Positions 18,066-27,603 of a stretch of DNA of 64,000 nucleotides are shown one piece after another. Both the position numbers and the translations under genes were made by a program. The notes under the pieces were generated by a model. That model saw only the letters and a program-made list of their open reading frames with translations, searched no databases and had not been told where the DNA came from. Numbering within the stretch: the stretch's first letter is position 1; every line of letters begins with the position of its first letter. The stretch is from Roseomonas gilardii. GTDB taxonomy: Bacteria > Pseudomonadota > Alphaproteobacteria > Acetobacterales > Acetobacteraceae. The stretch is taken from contig NZ_CP015583.1 of assembly GCF_001941945.1 (NCBI RefSeq), forward strand, positions 1-64,000, written 5' to 3'.

Positions 18066-19334
18066 ATGCAGGCATCCTGCATCACCCGGCGCGGGCTGCT
18101 GTCCGCGTCCCTGGCTCTCGGCGCCGGCCTGCCTTCCGCCCTGGCGGCGCCATCCGGCCCGGTGCATCTGCGTGCCTTCTGGTGGGGGTCGCAGGAACGC
18201 TTCCAGCGCACCGCCGCCATCTTCGAGCTCTTCCAGCGGAAGCATCCGGAGATCGGCATCACCGGGGAGTTCGGCACCAACGACTACTGGAGCAAGATCG
18301 CGACGCAGATGGTCGGTGGCAACCTGGCCGACCTGTTCCAGCTCGATGCGCTGTCGCTGTCCTCCTATGCCCGCGCGGCGAGGCCGCTGGACCCGCTGAT
18401 GCCCAGCCCGCTCGACCTGCCGGGGCTGGAGCCGGAGATGCTGAAGCTCGGCCAGGTGGATGGCCGCACGCTGGGCGTGGCACAGGGGCTGAACGCCTAT
18501 GCGCTGGTCTATGAGAGCGATGCCTTCGCGCAGGCGAAGCTGCCGCCGCCCGGCTTCGGGACGAGTTGGAAGGACTTCGCCGATCTCTGCGTGGAGTTGA
18601 CCAGGGCGGCCGGACGGCCCGGCGTCTGGGCGGCCAATGATGCATCGGGCCGCAACTTCGCGCTCGATGCCTGGCTGCGGCAGCGCGGCAAGGGGCGCTT
18701 CACCACGACAGGGCTGGGCTTTGGCGCCGATGACGCACGCGAATGGTTCGACTACTGGGCCGATCTGCGCCGGCGCGGCGGCTGCGTGCCGGCGGATGTC
18801 CAGGCGGTGGACGAGGGCTTCGTGCAGACGAGCACGCTCGTGGCGCGCAAGTCGATGATGTATCTCAGCTATTCCAACTTCCTCGTGCCCTTCCAGAACC
18901 TGGTCAAGGCGCCGCTCGCGCTCACCGCCCTGCCTTCCGGCGGGCCGGGGGCGCAGCCGGGCCTGTGCTTCCGCCCGGCGCTGATCTGGTCCGTCTATGC
19001 CCGATCGAAGAATCCCGAGGCCGCGGCGCGTTTCATCAGCTTCTTCATGACCGATCCGGAGGCCGCGAGGCTGTCGGGCGTGGAGCGCGGCGTGCCGGTC
19101 CTGCCGTCCATGCGCGTAGCGGTGATGCCGGTGCTGAACGAGAGCGAGCGGATGACCGTCGATTACCTCAACGCCCTGGAAGGGAAGACAGCGCCCTACA
19201 TGCTCTGGCCCGCCGGCAGCGCCGAGTTCGACAAGCGCGTGCTGCGGCCGACGGCCCAGGCGGTCGCCTTCGGCAAGCTCTCCACGGCGGATGGGGCGAA
19301 ACGCCTGGTGGACGAAGGCAGGGCGCTGTTCTGA
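18066..19334 (+). CDS. Extracellular solute-binding protein, family 1 (sugar ABC type)
   Basis: A 422-residue exported binding protein. The leader CITRRGLLSASLALGAGLPS has a twin-arginine-like pair, so Tat export is possible. The mature part has the family-1 pattern: HLRAFWWGSQERFQRTAAIF, FQRKHPEIGITGEFG, KIATQMVGGNLADLFQLDA, then a hinge, AARFISFFMTDPEAARLSGVERGVP, and a C-terminal helical lid. It normally works with MalFG-type permeases, but the only permeases downstream are of the HisQM amino-acid type. The stop is 2 bases before the next gene. Together with the next two genes it forms a tight unit. Confidence 0.85.
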   Translation: MQASCITRRGLLSASLALGAGLPSALAAPSGPVHLRAFWWGSQERFQRTAAIFELFQRKHPEIGITGEFGTNDYWSKIATQMVGGNLADLFQLDALSLSSYARAARPLDPLMPSPLDLPGLEPEMLKLGQVDGRTLGVAQGLNAYALVYESDAFAQAKLPPPGFGTSWKDFADLCVELTRAAGRPGVWAANDASGRNFALDAWLRQRGKGRFTTTGLGFGADDAREWFDYWADLRRRGGCVPADVQAVDEGFVQTSTLVARKSMMYLSYSNFLVPFQNLVKAPLALTALPSGGPGAQPGLCFRPALIWSVYARSKNPEAAARFISFFMTDPEAARLSGVERGVPVLPSMRVAVMPVLNESERMTVDYLNALEGKTAPYMLWPAGSAEFDKRVLRPTAQAVAFGKLSTADGAKRLVDEGRALF

Positions 19335-19336
19335 GC

Positions 19337-20155
19337 ATGGTGGAATCCGGAAAAGCCGCGATGCGGCGTGCCTTCTCCACGCTGGGCTGCGCGGAACTGG
19401 CGCTGGAGGACGTTCTGGCCCTCGCCGCGCGGCACGGGATTCCCTGCGTGGAACTGCGGGCGCTGGAAGGCACGGTGGACCTGCCCGCTTTGTTCGGGCG
19501 GCGCTACGGCAGCCCGGAGCGCCTCGCGGCATGGCTGACGGACGCGCCGGCACGGGTGGCGGCGATCGGCACCTCGCTGCGCCTGATCGGCAACGGGCCG
19601 GAGGACCGCGAGACCTTCCTGCGCTTCCTGCCCTGGGCCGAGGCGATGGGCGTGGACAGCCTGCGCGTCTTCGATGGCGGCCGCATCGGGGATGCGGCGG
19701 GGCTGGACGAGGCACGGGAAACGCTGGCCTGGTGGCGGCACCTGCGGCGGGAACGGGGCTGGCGGGTGGAGATCGCCGTCGAGACGCATGACGCGCTGGC
19801 CGATCCCGCGGTGCTGCGCCGCTTCCTGGAGATGGAGCCCGGCTGCCCGATCCTCTGGGATTCGCATCACACCTGGCGCAAGGGCGGAGCGCATCCGGTC
19901 GAGATGTGGCGGCTGCTGCGCCCGCATGTCGCGCATATCCATGTGAAGGACAGCGTCTCGCGGCCCAGCGAACGCTTCGACTACAGCTACGTCCTGCCGG
20001 GGGAGGGGGAATTCCCCATGGAGGCGCTGATGGCCGCCCTGCGCGCGGATGGCTATGCCGGGCTGCTGAGCCTGGAATGGGAACGCCTCTGGCACAGGGA
20101 CCTGCCGGATCTGGAAACGGCCCTGGAGACCGCGGAGCGGAGGCGTTGGTGGTGA
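19337..20155 (+). CDS. Sugar phosphate isomerase/epimerase-like TIM barrel
   Basis: A 272-residue member of the xylose-isomerase-like TIM-barrel family (AP endonuclease 2 fold). Metal-site elements are visible: VEIAVETHDALAD (Glu, His, ~residue 145), PILWDSHHTWRKGG (Asp-His-His, ~175), HVAHIHVKDSV (~198-208) and GLLSLEWERLW (final Glu, ~245). Such enzymes interconvert sugars, hydroxy-acids or inosose-type compounds. The substrate is unknown, but placement between a binding protein and a hydroxyacid dehydrogenase points to catabolism of an imported compound. The TGA overlaps the GTG of the next gene. Confidence 0.8.
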   Translation: MVESGKAAMRRAFSTLGCAELALEDVLALAARHGIPCVELRALEGTVDLPALFGRRYGSPERLAAWLTDAPARVAAIGTSLRLIGNGPEDRETFLRFLPWAEAMGVDSLRVFDGGRIGDAAGLDEARETLAWWRHLRRERGWRVEIAVETHDALADPAVLRRFLEMEPGCPILWDSHHTWRKGGAHPVEMWRLLRPHVAHIHVKDSVSRPSERFDYSYVLPGEGEFPMEALMAALRADGYAGLLSLEWERLWHRDLPDLETALETAERRRWW

Positions 20156-21195
20156 CGGACACGGCTCCTTTCCCGGCCCGCAAGCCCCGCGTCGTGCTGG
20201 CGATGCGGGAAGAACTGCCTGCGGGACTGTTCACCGACGCGCTCTGGGCACGGCTCGAAGCCGTGGCCGAGTTGCCGTCGCGCCGGGCGCTGACCAGCTT
20301 CGAGACAGAGGAGGCGCAGGCGCTCCTCGCGGAAGCGGAGATCCTGCTGGCCTGCTGGAACTGCCCGCCGGTGACGGAGGCGGTGCTGGAAGCGGCCCCG
20401 CATCTGAAGATGATCGCCTATGTCGCCGCCTCGGTGAAGCCGGTGGTCACGGAGGCGGTCTGGGCGCGTGGCATCCTGGTGACCTCCGCCGTCGCGGCCA
20501 TGGCGGTGCCGGTGGCGGAATTCACCCTGGCCGCCATCCTGTTCTGCCAGAAGGACACCTTCCGCTTCCGCGACCGGCTGCGTGCCACGCGTGGTGCCCA
20601 GGGGCTCGACAGCAAGGCGAGCTGGGACAATCCGGCGATCGGCAATTTCGGCAAGCGCATCGGCATCGTCGGTGCCTCACATATCGGCCGGCTGGTGATC
20701 GGGCACCTGAAGCACTTCGACATGGAGGTGCGGGTCCACGATCCCTATCTCACGGAGGCTGGGGCGGAACGGCTGGGCGTGCGCCGGATGCCGCTGATGG
20801 AGCTGCTCGCCTGGGCCGACACGGTCTCGCTGCACGCGCCCGCCCTGCCGGCCACGCGGCACATGATAGGCCGGGAGCAACTCGCGGCGATGCGCGACGG
20901 CGCCTGGCTGATCAACACCGCGCGCGGCTGGTTGCTGGACCACGAGGCGCTGGCCGAGGAATGCGCCGGGCGGAGGCTCAACGCCTTCCTCGACACGGTG
21001 CTGCCCGAGCCGCTGCCGCCGGAAAGCCCGCTCTACGACATGCCGAACGTGGTGATCACGCCGCATATGGCCGGCGCCGAGGGCAACGAGCTCTGGCGCA
21101 TGACCGCCCTGGGCCTCACCGAGATCGAGCGCTTCCTGGCCGGGGAGGCACCGCTGCATCCGGTGCGGCGGGAGGATCTGGAGCGGATCGCCTGA
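20152..21195 (+). CDS. D-isomer-specific 2-hydroxyacid dehydrogenase
   Basis: A 347-residue NAD(P)-dependent dehydrogenase. The Rossmann motif is GKRIGIVGASHIGRLVIGHL (~residues 165-184), with Ser-His where the middle Gly is usual. Catalytic Arg is in LINTARGWLLDHEAL, the Glu is in LPEPLPPESPLYDMPNVVI, and the His is in TPHMAGAEGNE. The start is GTG at 20152, overlapping the isomerase stop as GTGA (a GTG at 20149 is also possible). It probably oxidises or reduces a hydroxy-acid derived from the imported substrate. An 85-base gap separates it from the importer genes. Confidence 0.85.
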   Translation: MTDTAPFPARKPRVVLAMREELPAGLFTDALWARLEAVAELPSRRALTSFETEEAQALLAEAEILLACWNCPPVTEAVLEAAPHLKMIAYVAASVKPVVTEAVWARGILVTSAVAAMAVPVAEFTLAAILFCQKDTFRFRDRLRATRGAQGLDSKASWDNPAIGNFGKRIGIVGASHIGRLVIGHLKHFDMEVRVHDPYLTEAGAERLGVRRMPLMELLAWADTVSLHAPALPATRHMIGREQLAAMRDGAWLINTARGWLLDHEALAEECAGRRLNAFLDTVLPEPLPPESPLYDMPNVVITPHMAGAEGNELWRMTALGLTEIERFLAGEAPLHPVRREDLERIA

Positions 21196-21280
21196 GCGCA
21201 GCCGGAGCGGATGGGCGGCCCGTCCGCTCCCCGGCGGCATGGTCCTTGCTGCGGCATGGCCGCAAGGGAACAGGAGCCGC

Positions 21281-22000
21281 ATGAACCCGCCGGGCTTCCA
21301 CGATCTGATGGGATTCGGCCCGCAGGGCTGGGGCGCCGCCATGCTGCTGGCCGCGCTGGTAACACTCGCGGTCGCCCTGTCCGGCTTCCTGGTGGGGCTG
21401 GCGATCGGGGCGCTGGGCGCCTGGGCCAAGCTTGGTGGCGGAAGGCTGCTGCGGGCGCTGGCGGATGCCTATACGACGGTGCTGCGCGGCATTCCCGAGC
21501 TGCTGGTGATCTACCTCTTCTATTTCGGTTCCTCCGCCGTGCTGACACCGCTCGCCCATCTCCTGGGTGCCGGGGGCTTCTTCAGCCTGCCCGGCTTCCT
21601 CGCCGGCACGCTGGCGGTGGGGGTGGTCTGCGGCGCCTATCACACCGAGGTGCTGCGCGGTGCCTTCCGCGCCGTGCCGGCCGGCGAGATCGAGGCCGCG
21701 CTGGCCGCCGGCATGCCCCGCCTGCTGCGCCTGCGCCGCATCGTCGCGCCGCTGGTGCTGCGCCATGCCCTGCCGGGGCTGGGGAATGTCTGGCAGATCG
21801 TGCTGAAGGACACCGCCCTGATCTCCGTCACCGGCGTGGTGGAGCTGATGCGACAGGCGCAGATCGGTGCGGGCTCGACGCGCCAGCCCTTCAGCTTCTT
21901 CCTGGGGGCGGCGATCCTCTATCTCGTCATCTCCTCGCTGTCCGGCTGGGGGCTGCGGCGCGCCGAACGGCATGCCCTGCGCGGGCTGCGGAGAGGCTGA
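21281..22000 (+). CDS. Polar amino-acid ABC permease, HisQ-like
   Basis: A 239-residue inner-membrane permease with about five helices. The amino-acid importer EAA loop is [31 protein letters not shown], preceded by the [19 protein letters not shown] motif of HisQ/HisM proteins. The ATG at 21281 follows a GGAACAGGAG ribosome site, while the longer frame from 21239 adds an unlikely 14 residues. It overlaps the second permease by one base (TGATG). In the histidine/opine class it pairs with a HisM-like subunit to form the channel. Confidence 0.87.
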   Translation: MNPPGFHDLMGFGPQGWGAAMLLAALVTLAVALSGFLVGLAIGALGAWAKLGGGRLLRALADAYTTVLRGIPELLVIYLFYFGSSAVLTPLAHLLGAGGFFSLPGFLAGTLAVGVVCGAYHTEVLRGAFRAVPAGEIEAALAAGMPRLLRLRRIVAPLVLRHALPGLGNVWQIVLKDTALISVTGVVELMRQAQIGAGSTRQPFSFFLGAAILYLVISSLSGWGLRRAERHALRGLRRG

Positions 22001-22731
22001 TGGACCTGCCCCTCGACCTTCCCTTCCTCGCCGACACTTTCCTGCGCCTGCTGGCCGGGGTGCCGCTGACGCTGCGACTGGCGGCCAGCTCGGTCGCCCT
22101 CGGCGCCGTGCTGGCGCTGCTGCTGGCGGCGATGCGGCGGTCCGGCCTGCTCTGGCTGGACTGGCCGGCGCGCTTCTACATTTTCGTCTTCCGCGGCACG
22201 CCGCTGCTGGTGCAGCTTTTCCTCATCTATTACGGCCTCAGCCAGTTCCGGGAGATCCGCTCGACCTTCCTCTGGCCCGTGCTGCGCGACCCGTACTGGT
22301 GCGCGGTGATCGCGCTGACCCTGAACACCGCCGCCTATGGCGGGGAGATCATCCGCGGCGGCCTCGCCTCTGTGCCGCGGGGGCAGGTGGAGGCCGCGCG
22401 CGCCGCCGGGATGGGGCAATGGCTGCTGTTGCGGCGCGTGGTGATGCCGCTGGCGCTGCGCCAGGCTCTGCCGGCCTATGGCAACGAGCTGATCCTGATG
22501 GTGAAGGCCACCTCGCTCGCTTCGATCATCACGCTGATGGAGATCACCGGCATCGCGGCGAAGCTGATCGCGCAGAGCTATCGCACCATCGAGGTCTTCG
22601 CCGTGGCGGGAGCGATCTACCTCGCCATCAACTTCGTGCTGACGCGCCTCGTGCATGCGCTGGAGCGCCGGCTGAATCCCGGGCGGCCCGCATCCCTGGC
22701 GGTCACCATCGGGAAGGGAGGGACCGCATGA
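22000..22731 (+). CDS. Polar amino-acid ABC permease, HisM-like
   Basis: 243 residues, the partner of the preceding permease. Features are [45 protein letters not shown] (HisM hallmark), the EAA loop [30 protein letters not shown], and the [18 protein letters not shown] segment found in HisM/ArtM proteins. Its start overlaps the HisQ-like stop and its stop overlaps the ATPase start, so the three are translationally coupled. Confidence 0.88.
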   Translation: MDLPLDLPFLADTFLRLLAGVPLTLRLAASSVALGAVLALLLAAMRRSGLLWLDWPARFYIFVFRGTPLLVQLFLIYYGLSQFREIRSTFLWPVLRDPYWCAVIALTLNTAAYGGEIIRGGLASVPRGQVEAARAAGMGQWLLLRRVVMPLALRQALPAYGNELILMVKATSLASIITLMEITGIAAKLIAQSYRTIEVFAVAGAIYLAINFVLTRLVHALERRLNPGRPASLAVTIGKGGTA

Positions 22732-23516
22732 GCGAGGTGCCCGTCATCCGGCTGCGGGAGTTGCGCAAGAGCTTCGGCCCGCTGGAGGTGCTGAAGGGCA
22801 TCTCGCTGGAGGCGAGGCGGGGCGAGGTGCTTTCGATCCTCGGCTCCTCCGGTTCCGGCAAGTCCACCATGCTCCGCTGCATCAACATGCTGGAGGTGCC
22901 TGACAGCGGCGAGGTCAGCATCGGGGGCGAGGCCATCGCGCTGCGCCACACGCGGCATGGCACGCGCCCTGCCGACATGCGGCAGGTGAACCGCCTGCGC
23001 ACGCGCATCGGCATGGTCTTCCAGGGCTTCAACCTCTGGTCCCACCGCACGGTGCTGGAGAACCTGATCGAGGTGCCGGTGCATGTGCAGAGGCGGCCGC
23101 GCGCGGAATGCGTCGCCGAGGCGGAGGCGCTGCTGGAACGCGTCGGCATCGCCGACAAGCGCGACCACTATCCGGCGCATCTGTCCGGCGGGCAGCAGCA
23201 GCGCGCCGCCATCGCCCGCGCCCTGGCGCAGCGGCCGGAGGTGATGCTCTTCGACGAGCCGACCTCGGCCCTCGATCCGGAGCTGGTGGGCGAGGTCCTG
23301 CGCGTCATGCGTTCCCTGGCGGAGGAAGGACGCACCATGCTGGTGGTGACGCACGAAATGGGCTTCGCCCGCGACGTCTCCTCGCGCGTCGTCTTCCTGC
23401 ACCAGGGGCTGGTCGAGGAGGAAGGCACGCCGGCGGAGATCTTCGGTGCCGGACGCTCGGAACGGCTGCGGCGCTTTCTCGCGGGTGGGAACGGGGCGGG
23501 CGGCGGCCTGTCCTGA
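22728..23516 (+). CDS. Polar amino-acid ABC transporter ATPase, HisP-like
   Basis: A 262-residue ATPase of the HisP/GlnQ class. Walker A is [19 protein letters not shown], the Q loop is [18 protein letters not shown], the signature is [16 protein letters not shown], Walker B is [20 protein letters not shown], and the switch His is in [21 protein letters not shown] and CINMLE are distinctive for amino-acid importers. It ends the operon. No HisJ-type periplasmic binding protein occurs in the window, so either one is encoded elsewhere or the family-1 protein at the start of the run serves. Confidence 0.92.
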   Translation: MSEVPVIRLRELRKSFGPLEVLKGISLEARRGEVLSILGSSGSGKSTMLRCINMLEVPDSGEVSIGGEAIALRHTRHGTRPADMRQVNRLRTRIGMVFQGFNLWSHRTVLENLIEVPVHVQRRPRAECVAEAEALLERVGIADKRDHYPAHLSGGQQQRAAIARALAQRPEVMLFDEPTSALDPELVGEVLRVMRSLAEEGRTMLVVTHEMGFARDVSSRVVFLHQGLVEEEGTPAEIFGAGRSERLRRFLAGGNGAGGGLS

Positions 23517-23544
23517 GTGGTTCGGCCTGGACCCTGGTGGCTGC

Positions 23545-23860
23545 CCCCGCCGTGGGAGAGGCGCCGCCTCTCCCACACCCTCTCCGCCGGGGACCGAAGC
23601 CGGTCCCCGGACCCCGGGCTTTCGTGGGCGCTGGTGGCGGCCGTCAGCCTGCGGCCCGATCCCGGGGAGCAGGTGGATCGGCGGGGCTCCGAAAAGAAGG
23701 AAAGCGCCTTGTCCGCGCTGGTGTCACCGGCAGTCCGCCGGAGAGCACGGCTCTCCGGCGCAATCCGGCGTCAGCGAGTGCCAGCGAATGGGGTCCAGGG
23801 CCCGCAGGGTCCTGGCGGATAGGGGGTCCGGGGCGAAAGGCGGAGCCTTTCCCCCGGGAT
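23545..23860 (+). repeat. Dispersed intergenic repeat, copy 2
   Basis: This is most of the 394-base gap between the convergent HisP-like and export-protein genes. It carries the shared core AGGTGGATCGGCGGGGCTCC (23671-23690), then CGAAAAGAAGG, a CTCTCCGGCG / CGCCGGAGAG inverted pair, and GGGTCCAGGG at 23791 with GTCCTGGCGGA. It ends with a GGCGAAAGGCGGAGCC unit flanked by G and C runs. No coding potential is evident. Boundaries are approximate. Confidence 0.6.
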
Positions 23861-23910
23861 GCGGGACGATTGCCGTCACGCGCGGAGGGCGGCAGGAGCC
23901 GCCCTTCGGG

Positions 23911-24519
23911 TCAGAAGCGGCGCTCGAAGACGTTGATCACGTCGCCCGGCTGGATCAGGCTCTGGCGGGCGACGAGGCCCTCCTGACCCTTGCCGTCGGT
24001 GATGCGCACCACGGAGGCGCGGTCGGTCACGGCGCGGTAGGTGAAGCCGCCGGCCACCGCCACGGCGGTCAGCATGGTCATGCCGGGGCGGTAGGGGTAC
24101 TCACCGGGCCTGGCCACCTCGCCCAGCACGAAGACGGGGCGGTAGGTCTGCACCTGGGCCACCACGTTCGGGTCGCGCAGCAACTGGCGGCGCTTCATCT
24201 CGGCGGCGAGTTGGGTCGAGAGCTCCGAGGAGGTCAGCCCCGCGGCCTTGACGCTGCCGAGCAGCGGGAAGGCGATGTTGCCGGCGTCGTTCACCCTGAA
24301 CTCACCGCCAAGCTGATCCTCGCCGAAGGTGGTCACGCGGATCTCGTCGCCGACGCCGAGGCGGTAGGCGGCGGGCTGAGCCTCGGCCAGCGGCTGCAGG
24401 TCACGCCCCGGGGCGCAGGCGCTGGCCATCAGGCTCAGCCCGAGCACGGCGGCGGTGGCCATGCGGAAGGGCCGGCGGGGCCGCGCTCGCGTGGTGGAAG
24501 AGGGGGAAGAGTGCGGCAC
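23911..24519 (-). CDS. Outer-membrane polysaccharide export lipoprotein (Wza/GumB-like)
   Basis: 202 residues. The GTG at 24519, ~11 bases after a GGAGG site, gives an Arg-rich n-region, a hydrophobic stretch and a lipobox-like LMASAC (Cys ~35). The next domain is the polysaccharide export domain: YRLGVGDEIRVTTFGEDQL, FRVNDAGNIAFPLLGSVKA and VVAQVQTYRPVFVLGEVARPG. An SLBB-type region (TVLTAVAVAGGFTYRA-like) and a C-terminal QPGDVINVFERRF follow. Short GumB-type members lack the C-terminal helix of Wza. It would form the outer-membrane conduit for the polymer made by this locus. Confidence 0.88.
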   Translation of the reverse strand: MPHSSPSSTTRARPRRPFRMATAAVLGLSLMASACAPGRDLQPLAEAQPAAYRLGVGDEIRVTTFGEDQLGGEFRVNDAGNIAFPLLGSVKAAGLTSSELSTQLAAEMKRRQLLRDPNVVAQVQTYRPVFVLGEVARPGEYPYRPGMTMLTAVAVAGGFTYRAVTDRASVVRITDGKGQEGLVARQSLIQPGDVINVFERRF

Positions 24520-24641
24520 GGACAGTGGTTCCTCCGAGGGGTTGAGGGCAGGAAGGCTCCCCGGCCCGGACCGGCCAGGGGCGGCCGGTGGGGAGCATGG
24601 GTGAGGGTTGCCGGTGCGCCGGGGGGGACGCTGTCCGATCC

Positions 24642-26174
24642 TCACAGGCCGAACCCCACCCGCAACAGCGCGAGGTGGCGGTCGTAATTGGCGCCGCTGC
24701 CGTTGCCGTCGCGGTTGGTGAAGTCGTAGCTGAGGCGCAGCGAGATGTTGCGGTTCATGAGCCAGGTGGCATAGGCGCCGGTGCCGATCACGGTGCTGTC
24801 GCCGCCGCCGGTGAACTTGGCATGCAGGTAGTCGGCCCGCGCGCCGATCAGCACGTTGCGCAGCAGCTCGTGGTCCACCGCGATCTGGGCCTGGTTGTAG
24901 GTATAGCCCTGCAGCGTGTCGGTGGAAGTGTCCTCGATCCGGCGGGAGGCGAGGCCGCTGATCGTGGTCAGCCGTGTCGGCGACCAGGCGACCGCCGCCT
25001 CGAAGATCGGCGAGGAGCGGTCCTTCGCGCCCGTCGCGTCGAAGAAGCGGACCTGGTAGCCGACGAGGGCGCGGTAGCGGAACACGGCGCCGCTGCTGTC
25101 GTCGAAGCCGGCCAGGGCGAGCACCGTGTTGGAGCCCAGCTTGCCGTAGGTGGGGTCGTAGTTCACGTAGTCGGAACGGCCGCCGCGTGCCACGAAGACC
25201 AGGTCGCGCCGGGGCGCCACGGCGTAGCGCGCGGTGATGCCGCCGTCATAGACGTTCCGGTCACGCAGTTTCTGGTTGAAGGTGCTGCCGCCGTCGAAGG
25301 CGTCCACGAAGCGGAAGGCGCGGAAGATGAAGTCCGGGGTGATGGAGACGCTGCTGAAGGCCGCGCGGTAGGCCGCGCGGAGGTCATAGGCGTTGAAGGC
25401 GCGCGGCTCGACCACCGTCTGGGCGTCGAAGGCCGTCGCTTCCTCATGCATGCGGAAATAGGAGGCGCTGGCCGACAGCGTGTCGCGGCCGATGTCGTAG
25501 GAGCCGCCGATGGTGGTGTTGAAATTGGTGCGGCTGGGGTCGGGCGTTTCCGCATTGCGCCCGGTCACGCGGCGGTCATCCACGCCGGCGGTGGCGTAGA
25601 GGCTGTTGCGCGCCCAGTTCGAGCGCAGGTCCAGCGCGGCGTCGGTGCTGAGGGTCCCGATCGTATCGCCCCGGCTGGTGCCCATCGGGTTGGTATCAAC
25701 GCCCATGGCCTCGCCCAGGCTGGGGCGGAGGGTGAAACCGCCAAGGCGGACGCCAAGCGGCTGCACCTCCGGGCGCGGACGCTGGGTGACGTCCATGTCC
25801 TCGGGCCGCACGTTCTCGGGGAAGGCTTCCAGCGAGAAGCGCGAGTAGTAATTGTTGGGCAGGTACTGGTCGAGCAACTGGGCGCGAGCGGGGGCGGGGC
25901 AGAGAAGCGTGGCCGCGCCCAGGACGGTGGCGCCCAGGGCGGTCGTCAGGGTGGCCGCGCCCAGCGCCATCGTGCCTGGGGCCATCGTGCCTGGGGCTGT
26001 CATGCTGGGGGCCGACATGCCCGGGGCAGGGCCGGCACCATCCTGCCGGGCGGTCTTACCGGGCATCGCAAGCCGGGCTCCGCCCCGATTCCTGTCCGCC
26101 CGACTGCGCCGAGTCCCGCTTCCGCCCCTCAAAAACATCCCACGATCCACGATTCGTTTCATCCGGAGAGACAC
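24642..26174 (-). CDS. Outer-membrane beta-barrel protein of the exopolysaccharide locus (BBP2-like)
   Basis: Up to 510 residues. After a long N-terminus a signal-like segment ends in CPAPARAQ (~residue 98). The rest is alternating hydrophobic/aromatic strands typical of a 14-18 strand barrel (SASASYFRMHEEA, ARYAVAPRRDLVFVARGG, LSYDFTNRDGN), ending near FGL. It resembles the putative beta-barrel porin 2 family found in acetic-acid-type bacteria's polysaccharide loci. The true start is unclear: GTG at 26174, ATG at 26162 and several later ATGs are in frame. An exact 15-base tandem duplication (25966-25995) encodes PGTMA twice. Confidence 0.75.
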   Translation of the reverse strand: MSLRMKRIVDRGMFLRGGSGTRRSRADRNRGGARLAMPGKTARQDGAGPAPGMSAPSMTAPGTMAPGTMALGAATLTTALGATVLGAATLLCPAPARAQLLDQYLPNNYYSRFSLEAFPENVRPEDMDVTQRPRPEVQPLGVRLGGFTLRPSLGEAMGVDTNPMGTSRGDTIGTLSTDAALDLRSNWARNSLYATAGVDDRRVTGRNAETPDPSRTNFNTTIGGSYDIGRDTLSASASYFRMHEEATAFDAQTVVEPRAFNAYDLRAAYRAAFSSVSITPDFIFRAFRFVDAFDGGSTFNQKLRDRNVYDGGITARYAVAPRRDLVFVARGGRSDYVNYDPTYGKLGSNTVLALAGFDDSSGAVFRYRALVGYQVRFFDATGAKDRSSPIFEAAVAWSPTRLTTISGLASRRIEDTSTDTLQGYTYNQAQIAVDHELLRNVLIGARADYLHAKFTGGGDSTVIGTGAYATWLMNRNISLRLSYDFTNRDGNGSGANYDRHLALLRVGFGL

Positions 26175-26299
26175 AGCTTATAGCATATGCTGCTCCGAGG
26201 GGACGAAATCCGGAGGAATAATAGAGTCGTAACGTTCTGCGGTGCCGGTTATGGCTTTCGGGTCACAGATTCCACGCCGACACGCGCAGGTAGCGGGTT

Positions 26300-27532
26300 T
26301 CAGCTCCCCTGCCGCCGGGGGACTTCCCGCACCACGGACAGCACACCTTCCCGCATGCGGTCCTCGCTGAACAGGGCGAGGGCGCGGCGCTCGCCGGCCT
26401 CGATTCGGGCCAGGGTGGCCGCGCGGTCGTCCCGGACCCGCAGCAGTGCCGCCGCCAGGGCCGAATCGTCGCCGGGCGGCACCAGCAGCCCGGCCTCGTT
26501 GTCCCCGGCGATCTCGGGGATGGCACCGGCCGAGGCGGCGACGAGGGGCGTGCGGCAGAGCATGGCTTCGACCAGGGTGCGGCCGAAGGGCTCCGGATCG
26601 GTGGAGGGATGCACCACCACATCCATGGCCCGCATCAGTGCCGGCACGTCATGACGGTGGCCGAGAAAGCGGACACGGTCGGCGATGCCCAGCTCCTCCG
26701 CCAGTCGCCGCAGGCCGGCGGCGTAGTCATCCTCGCCGAACAGGGCGTCGCCGGTGATGATGCCCACCGCCCCCGGCACCTTCGCCACGGCGCGCAGCAG
26801 CACGGCCTGCCCCTTCCAGGGAGAAAGGCGGCTGAACACGCCGGCCAGGAAGCCCTCCACCGGCAGGCCCAGCGCGGCGCGGCGTTCCGCCATGCCGACG
26901 CCGGCCATCGGATCGGGCGGCAGGGTCACGCCATTGGGCACCACCCGCACCCGGTCGGCCCGGCCGCAGAGCGCGGTGAAGGCGTCTGCCGCGGCCTGGG
27001 AGGGCACGATCACCCGCGTGGCGAGCGGCGCCAGCGTGCGCAGCAGCCTGAGCTGCCCGCCGCCGAAATGCGCCGGGGTGAGGATGTCGTGCAGGTGCCA
27101 GACCAGTGGCCGCCCGGCCAGCTTCGCCGCCAGGGCGGAAAGCACGAAGGCCTTCTGCGAATTGGCATAGACCATGTCGTGCCGCCGCGCCGCGGTGGCG
27201 ATCTCGCGCACCATGCGCAGCATGCCGCCGAGCATCGGCAGCGCGGCGCGCGCCATGCCCTGGTCGCGCTTGATGTCCGTGAAGCCGGAGGGGCGGGAGG
27301 GCATCAGCACCCGCAGCGGATAATCGGCCAGGGCGGTTTTCAGCGGCCCGTCCTCGAACAGCCAGACGGAGGATTCGGCCCCGAAGGCGCGCAGGTTGGC
27401 GAGCAGGATGAACTCCGCCCCGCCGGTGCGGCTGGAATGGTTGACGAAGAGCACGCGCGGCGTCGTGGCGACGCCTGCCGTCGCGGGGCGGGCGTCCGAG
27501 GCGGTCGCCGAGGGGAGGTCGTGGCCGTCCAT
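26300..27532 (-). CDS. Glycosyltransferase family 4 protein
   Basis: A 410-residue GT-B glycosyltransferase. The N-terminal half has VLFVNHSSRTGGAEFILL (acceptor-side glycine loop) and WHLHDILTPAHFGG. The C-terminal GT4 domain has VFSRLSPWKGQAVLLRAVA, VRFLGHRHDVPALM, VHPSTDPEPFGRTLVEAM (E-x7-E) and a PEIAGDNEAGLLVPPGD ending. It should add one sugar from a nucleotide-sugar donor to the lipid-linked repeat unit at the cytoplasmic face. It reads the same way as the barrel and export genes but begins a separate cluster about 70 bases after the hydrolase gene. Confidence 0.88.
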   Translation of the reverse strand: MDGHDLPSATASDARPATAGVATTPRVLFVNHSSRTGGAEFILLANLRAFGAESSVWLFEDGPLKTALADYPLRVLMPSRPSGFTDIKRDQGMARAALPMLGGMLRMVREIATAARRHDMVYANSQKAFVLSALAAKLAGRPLVWHLHDILTPAHFGGGQLRLLRTLAPLATRVIVPSQAAADAFTALCGRADRVRVVPNGVTLPPDPMAGVGMAERRAALGLPVEGFLAGVFSRLSPWKGQAVLLRAVAKVPGAVGIITGDALFGEDDYAAGLRRLAEELGIADRVRFLGHRHDVPALMRAMDVVVHPSTDPEPFGRTLVEAMLCRTPLVAASAGAIPEIAGDNEAGLLVPPGDDSALAAALLRVRDDRAATLARIEAGERRALALFSEDRMREGVLSVVREVPRRQGS

Positions 27533-27603
27533 GCCGTGTCCAGTGCCCTATCCGGTTCTGGCCCGCGCCGGATCGGGCGCGGACGGGGGTTGCAGGGGGA
27601 TGT

